A DNA stretch of 64,000 bases from Parapedobacter composti (lineage in GTDB: Bacteria > Bacteroidota > Bacteroidia > Sphingobacteriales > Sphingobacteriaceae), in NCBI RefSeq assembly GCF_900112315.1, contig NZ_FOLL01000001.1, positions 372,001-436,000 of the forward strand. The letters run 5' to 3'. This document shows, in pieces, positions 61,035 through 64,000 of this stretch. The notes under the pieces are model-generated. The model was not told the DNA's origin, searched no databases, and worked only from the letters and a program-made list of their open reading frames with translations. The translations under genes and the position numbers were made by a program. How positions within the stretch are numbered: position 1 is the stretch's first letter; each line of letters starts with the position of its first letter.

Positions 61035-63686
61035 ATGCAAGGCAAAAAAAAATGGAAACACTGGATGCGAGGCTGTATGGCGATAACTGCCATGTTGGCA
61101 ATAATGCCTATGGCTATGGAGGTGCAGGCACAGCATACCGCAAAACCCAACATCGTTATTATCTATGTAGACGATTTGGGGTATGGCGATTTGGGCTGCT
61201 ATGGCGGAGACATTCCAACGCCGAATATTGACCGAATAGCCAAACAGGGCATCCGCTTTACCGATTTCTATGTGTCGGCACCAGCCTGTACTCCTTCCAG
61301 GTATAGCATGCTTACCGGACGCTATCCCCAACGATCAATGCATGGGCTCACCCGTGCATTGATGCCGGTCGATACGCAGTACCTTGACACTGCAGAAAAG
61401 ACGCTGGCTTACTACTTACAAGCGCAGGGATACCATACCGCGTTGTTCGGTAAATGGCACCTCGGTGTCAACGATTCAACACAAACACTTAAAGCTCATG
61501 GGTTTGAAGAGTTTGTAGGCTTTTTGGGCGGTTGTGTGGATTATTTCACTCACGGGTACGGCCCGATGGGGCATGATTGGTCCGTTAATGGTGAGCAAAG
61601 GCGAGAGGAAGGGTATGCTACAGATCTGATTACTGACTACGCTGTCAGGTTTATAGCCAATAGGGGCCGTGGAGAATCCCAGCCGTTTATGGCGCTGCTT
61701 GCGTATAATGCTCCACATTACGGCAAAACCGATCCGAGCCACATCGTCCCCCATACGATCGCGCTTAGCCACGGCAAGTATCAGGGCTACAATGTGATTA
61801 ACTCGCTGCAGGCACCGCAATCGTATGTCCAAAAGGCAGCAGCGATCGAAGATCCGTACAGACGGGCTTATGCAGCTATGGTCATGAACCTCGATGATAA
61901 TATCGGGCGCGTGCTTGAAGGGCTGGAGAAACAGGGGGTGTTGCAAAACACCATGGTATGGTTTATATCGGATAACGGAGGGTATTCAGAAAGCTTCTTC
62001 GGACATGCAGACAACGGCGGACTCCGTGGGGAGAAAGGCACGATATGGGAAGGCGGGATACGGGTGCCCGCGATGGTCATGTGGAACGATGGGATTAGCG
62101 GTGATAAGGTGGTAGATGTCCCTGTATGCAATATTGATTTGCTTCCTACATTGGCAAATTTAACCGGTTTCCAAGAACATATAGAATTTAACCGTATAGA
62201 CGGGATAGCTATTAGCGATGTGCTGTTCGGAAGCCTTGAAATGCCAGAGAGACCATTGTATTGGAGGTATCGGAAACAAACGGCCTTGCGGCAAGGTGAT
62301 TGGAAGCTAGTTAATGGCAAGGAATTATATAACCTAAGGTCAGATCGGGCAGAAGCGTCTGATTTAGCGACAGTTTACCCCGAAAAGGTCTCGGAACTGC
62401 GGGCACGTTTCAAGCAAATTGAAGGCCGATTTACGCAGGGCAGTACGGAGTGTGACCGACGTAGTGCGGAAGACTATGAGGTTGTGGCAGGTGATGCGGC
62501 TTGGTGTTGGTTTTCTGATCCCCGGGCCATATATCACAAAGGCAGCCGCGAGCAGATTTTCTATGGTTACGTCAATAGTAAGGGCGATGTGGTCATCGGT
62601 GCAAGAGACCTATCTACCAAGACAGTGGAAACCTTTGTATTGCACGAGCGATTACAGGTAGACGACCATAACGTTCCTGCTATCCTGGCACTTTCTGATG
62701 GGCATCTATTGGCGTTTTATACTGAGCACAACGGCCGTTTTTTCATGCGCAAAAGCAAAAGGCCAGGGGATATCAGCGCGTGGCATGAAGAGCGGGTCAT
62801 TCCATTCGGTGGCTCCCGTATTACTTACGCCCATCCAGTGATGCTGTCTGGTGAAGGAAACCGTATCTATGTGTTTTGGAGGGGTAGCGATTGGCAGCAG
62901 ACCTTTGCCTTCAGTGACGACGATGGGGATACGTGGAGCAGACCGCAAGTATTGCTGGCCAGCGAAGGTACACGGAATCGGCCCTATCTAAAGGTCAGTT
63001 CCGACGGACATAATAGGATCGATTTCATCTTTACGGATGGTCATCCGGGCGTAGAACCGACCAATTCTGTTTATCACATGTATTATGAACAGGGAGCTTT
63101 TTATCAGACAGACGGTAGCCGGATCAGTGACGTGGCGCAGTTGCCGCTTTCACGCAAAGCTATTGGCAAAGTATACGACGGTCGGGCAAGTGGTGTCAGA
63201 AGCTGGATAGCCGACGTAGCGTTGAATAGTCAGGGGAATCCGGTGGTATGTTACATGCGGTATCCTAAAGACACCGATCACCGGTACCATTATGCTTGGT
63301 GGGATGGTAAGCAATGGGTAGACGAAGAAATATGCAGGGCTGGAGGATGGATGCCGCGGGTAGCACCCAATGAACGAGTAAAGGAGCCCCATTATTCCGG
63401 TGGAATCGTTTTAGATCACAGTGATGCCAATCATGTTTACTTGTCACGCGAAGTAGGTGGGTGCTTTGAAATAGCGCATTACACGCGACAGGATACGGAG
63501 TGGCACAGCTGCCTTTTGACAGAGGGGTCGCTCACAGACAGTGTGCGTCCGTATGCGGTTAAAATGCCAACAGGCCAGCCTCCGGTTGTTCTATGGATGA
63601 CGGGCCATTACAGCCATTACACCGAGTTCGACACAGAGCTGCGAATCAACGCGGTTAAGGTAAACAAGAAAAGGGAGCAAGAATGA
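61035..63686 (+). CDS. Secreted sulfatase fused to a BNR_4 propeller domain
   Basis: 883 residues from ATG 61035 (the frame opens earlier inside the upstream gene). Signal peptide ending MEVQAQ, then an S1-type sulfatase (about residues 30-475): PNIVIIYVDDLGYGDLGCYG, the formylglycine motif CTPSRYSMLTGR, GKWHLGVN, and IPVPAMV-like IRVPAMVMWND. From about 480 a BNR_4 domain begins: AWCWFSDPRAIYHKG, YVNSKGDVVIGARDLSTKT, VDDHNVPAILALSDGHLLAF, then Asp-box-like strands. The catalytic Cys needs a formylglycine-generating enzyme encoded elsewhere. BNR_4 overlaps families holding ulvan lyases (PL24/25), so a lyase is possible but unproven. Its stop overlaps the next ATG. Confidence 0.88.
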   Translation: MQGKKKWKHWMRGCMAITAMLAIMPMAMEVQAQHTAKPNIVIIYVDDLGYGDLGCYGGDIPTPNIDRIAKQGIRFTDFYVSAPACTPSRYSMLTGRYPQRSMHGLTRALMPVDTQYLDTAEKTLAYYLQAQGYHTALFGKWHLGVNDSTQTLKAHGFEEFVGFLGGCVDYFTHGYGPMGHDWSVNGEQRREEGYATDLITDYAVRFIANRGRGESQPFMALLAYNAPHYGKTDPSHIVPHTIALSHGKYQGYNVINSLQAPQSYVQKAAAIEDPYRRAYAAMVMNLDDNIGRVLEGLEKQGVLQNTMVWFISDNGGYSESFFGHADNGGLRGEKGTIWEGGIRVPAMVMWNDGISGDKVVDVPVCNIDLLPTLANLTGFQEHIEFNRIDGIAISDVLFGSLEMPERPLYWRYRKQTALRQGDWKLVNGKELYNLRSDRAEASDLATVYPEKVSELRARFKQIEGRFTQGSTECDRRSAEDYEVVAGDAAWCWFSDPRAIYHKGSREQIFYGYVNSKGDVVIGARDLSTKTVETFVLHERLQVDDHNVPAILALSDGHLLAFYTEHNGRFFMRKSKRPGDISAWHEERVIPFGGSRITYAHPVMLSGEGNRIYVFWRGSDWQQTFAFSDDDGDTWSRPQVLLASEGTRNRPYLKVSSDGHNRIDFIFTDGHPGVEPTNSVYHMYYEQGAFYQTDGSRISDVAQLPLSRKAIGKVYDGRASGVRSWIADVALNSQGNPVVCYMRYPKDTDHRYHYAWWDGKQWVDEEICRAGGWMPRVAPNERVKEPHYSGGIVLDHSDANHVYLSREVGGCFEIAHYTRQDTEWHSCLLTEGSLTDSVRPYAVKMPTGQPPVVLWMTGHYSHYTEFDTELRINAVKVNKKREQE

Positions 63687-64000
63687 CGAAGAACAACGGC
63701 CAAGGGCGTGATAAATGGAGCAGAAGGCATGTACTGACGACATTAGGGCTTACAGGGCTGGCCATGGCGCCTGGTATGCCAAAGGCAATTGAGAAATCGG
63801 ACAACGCCACTGTTATCACATGTGCAACGTTGGGGGAGCTAGCCAATTTGGAACTAAAACGGGGAATGGTTGTCCAAACTCTTGGGTATTTTCAGGCTGG
63901 TGATGGCGGTGCCGCGTGGTATCGCATTGAGGCGCAGGAAGGGAAGGGCGAAATGCAGGCGGGTATCGTACCGCTAACCAATGGGCTGATCGCTTTGCTG
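63683..64000 (+). CDS. Tat-exported protein, pectate-lyase-superfamily-like N-terminus (partial)
   Basis: ATG 63683 overlaps the sulfatase stop (ATGA) and the frame is open to the end of the window (106 codons seen). A twin-arginine signal, SRRHVLTTLGLTGLAMAPG, is followed by LELKRGMVVQTLGYFQAGDG and GAAWYRIEAQ, the usual N-terminal segment of right-handed beta-helix proteins in the pectate-lyase-3 superfamily (including GH55-like and related enzymes). It is the fifth gene of the susC operon and probably a glycan-active enzyme; the catalytic part is outside the window. Confidence 0.7.
   Translation, partial: MTKNNGQGRDKWSRRHVLTTLGLTGLAMAPGMPKAIEKSDNATVITCATLGELANLELKRGMVVQTLGYFQAGDGGAAWYRIEAQEGKGEMQAGIVPLTNGLIALL

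Noticed and set aside
1..64000. CRISPR arrays, tRNA/rRNA genes, insertion sequences or prophage
   Set aside because: I read the intergenic gaps for these and saw no spaced repeat array, cloverleaf, transposase or phage gene. A tRNAscan/ISfinder search would be needed to exclude short cases.

Overview
The window reads as chromosomal DNA of a Bacteroidota bacterium, most likely of the Sphingobacteriaceae (the Parapedobacter/Pedobacter/Sphingobacterium area). The evidence is a type IX secretion/gliding gene (sprE/porW-like) and a gldJ-like gene, DUF4270, DUF5777 and short-form glycogen synthase proteins, SusC/SusD outer-membrane pairs, promoters of the Bacteroidota form (TTG, about 20 bp, TAnnTTTG), and start regions with weak or no Shine-Dalgarno sequence and several TTG starts. 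Base composition is moderately GC-rich and looks even. I saw no tRNA, rRNA, CRISPR array, insertion sequence or phage gene.

Layout. 1-4.8 kb: tail of an Rdx (SelT/W/H-like) gene, a decayed moeA remnant, a TonB-dependent receptor preceded by a small His-rich membrane protein, then panD and panC. 4.9-9 kb: short glycogen synthase and a DUF4270 lipoprotein, closed by a perfect 24-bp hairpin and facing a gldJ-like lipoprotein gene. 9.1-13.9 kb: ispF, an S9 peptidase, and an ECF sigma factor with an anti-sigma/beta-barrel partner. 14-16.4 kb: haem-c lipoprotein, YceI, DUF5777 barrel and DUF2784. 16.4-25 kb: atpZ, bactofilin, M23 peptidase, sprE/porW, PBP1A, uvrC. 25-30 kb: nnrD with a frameshifted DUF4260 gene, a DUF59 Fe-S protein, and a KhtT/KhtU-like K+/H+ exchanger. 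30-42 kb: YceI, FHS sugar transporter, FAD/Fe-S oxidoreductase, glutamate dehydrogenase, ccmBCD, YtxH, ABC exporter, SAM hydrolase. 42-52 kb: phoH, purC, STAS, rnz, then hisC-B-H-A-F-IE, a WD40 protein, fRMsr and a GH20 hexosaminidase.

54.2 kb to the end is a polysaccharide utilisation locus that runs off the window: a LacI-type regulator, an operator-like intergenic region, SusC, SusD, a fasciclin-like lipoprotein, a two-domain sulfatase/BNR_4 protein, and the start of a Tat-exported protein resembling the N-terminus of pectate-lyase-superfamily enzymes. This is the most interesting accessory region, and it suggests uptake and extracytoplasmic cleavage of a sulfated glycan.

Most of the rest is core metabolism and envelope biogenesis. 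Its oddities are local: the moeA remnant, the DUF4260 frameshift, split atp, ccm and his clusters, and a few repeat and operator structures. No clearly new molecular system is evident. The best candidates for follow-up are the sulfatase/BNR_4 fusion and the shared operator motif in front of susC.
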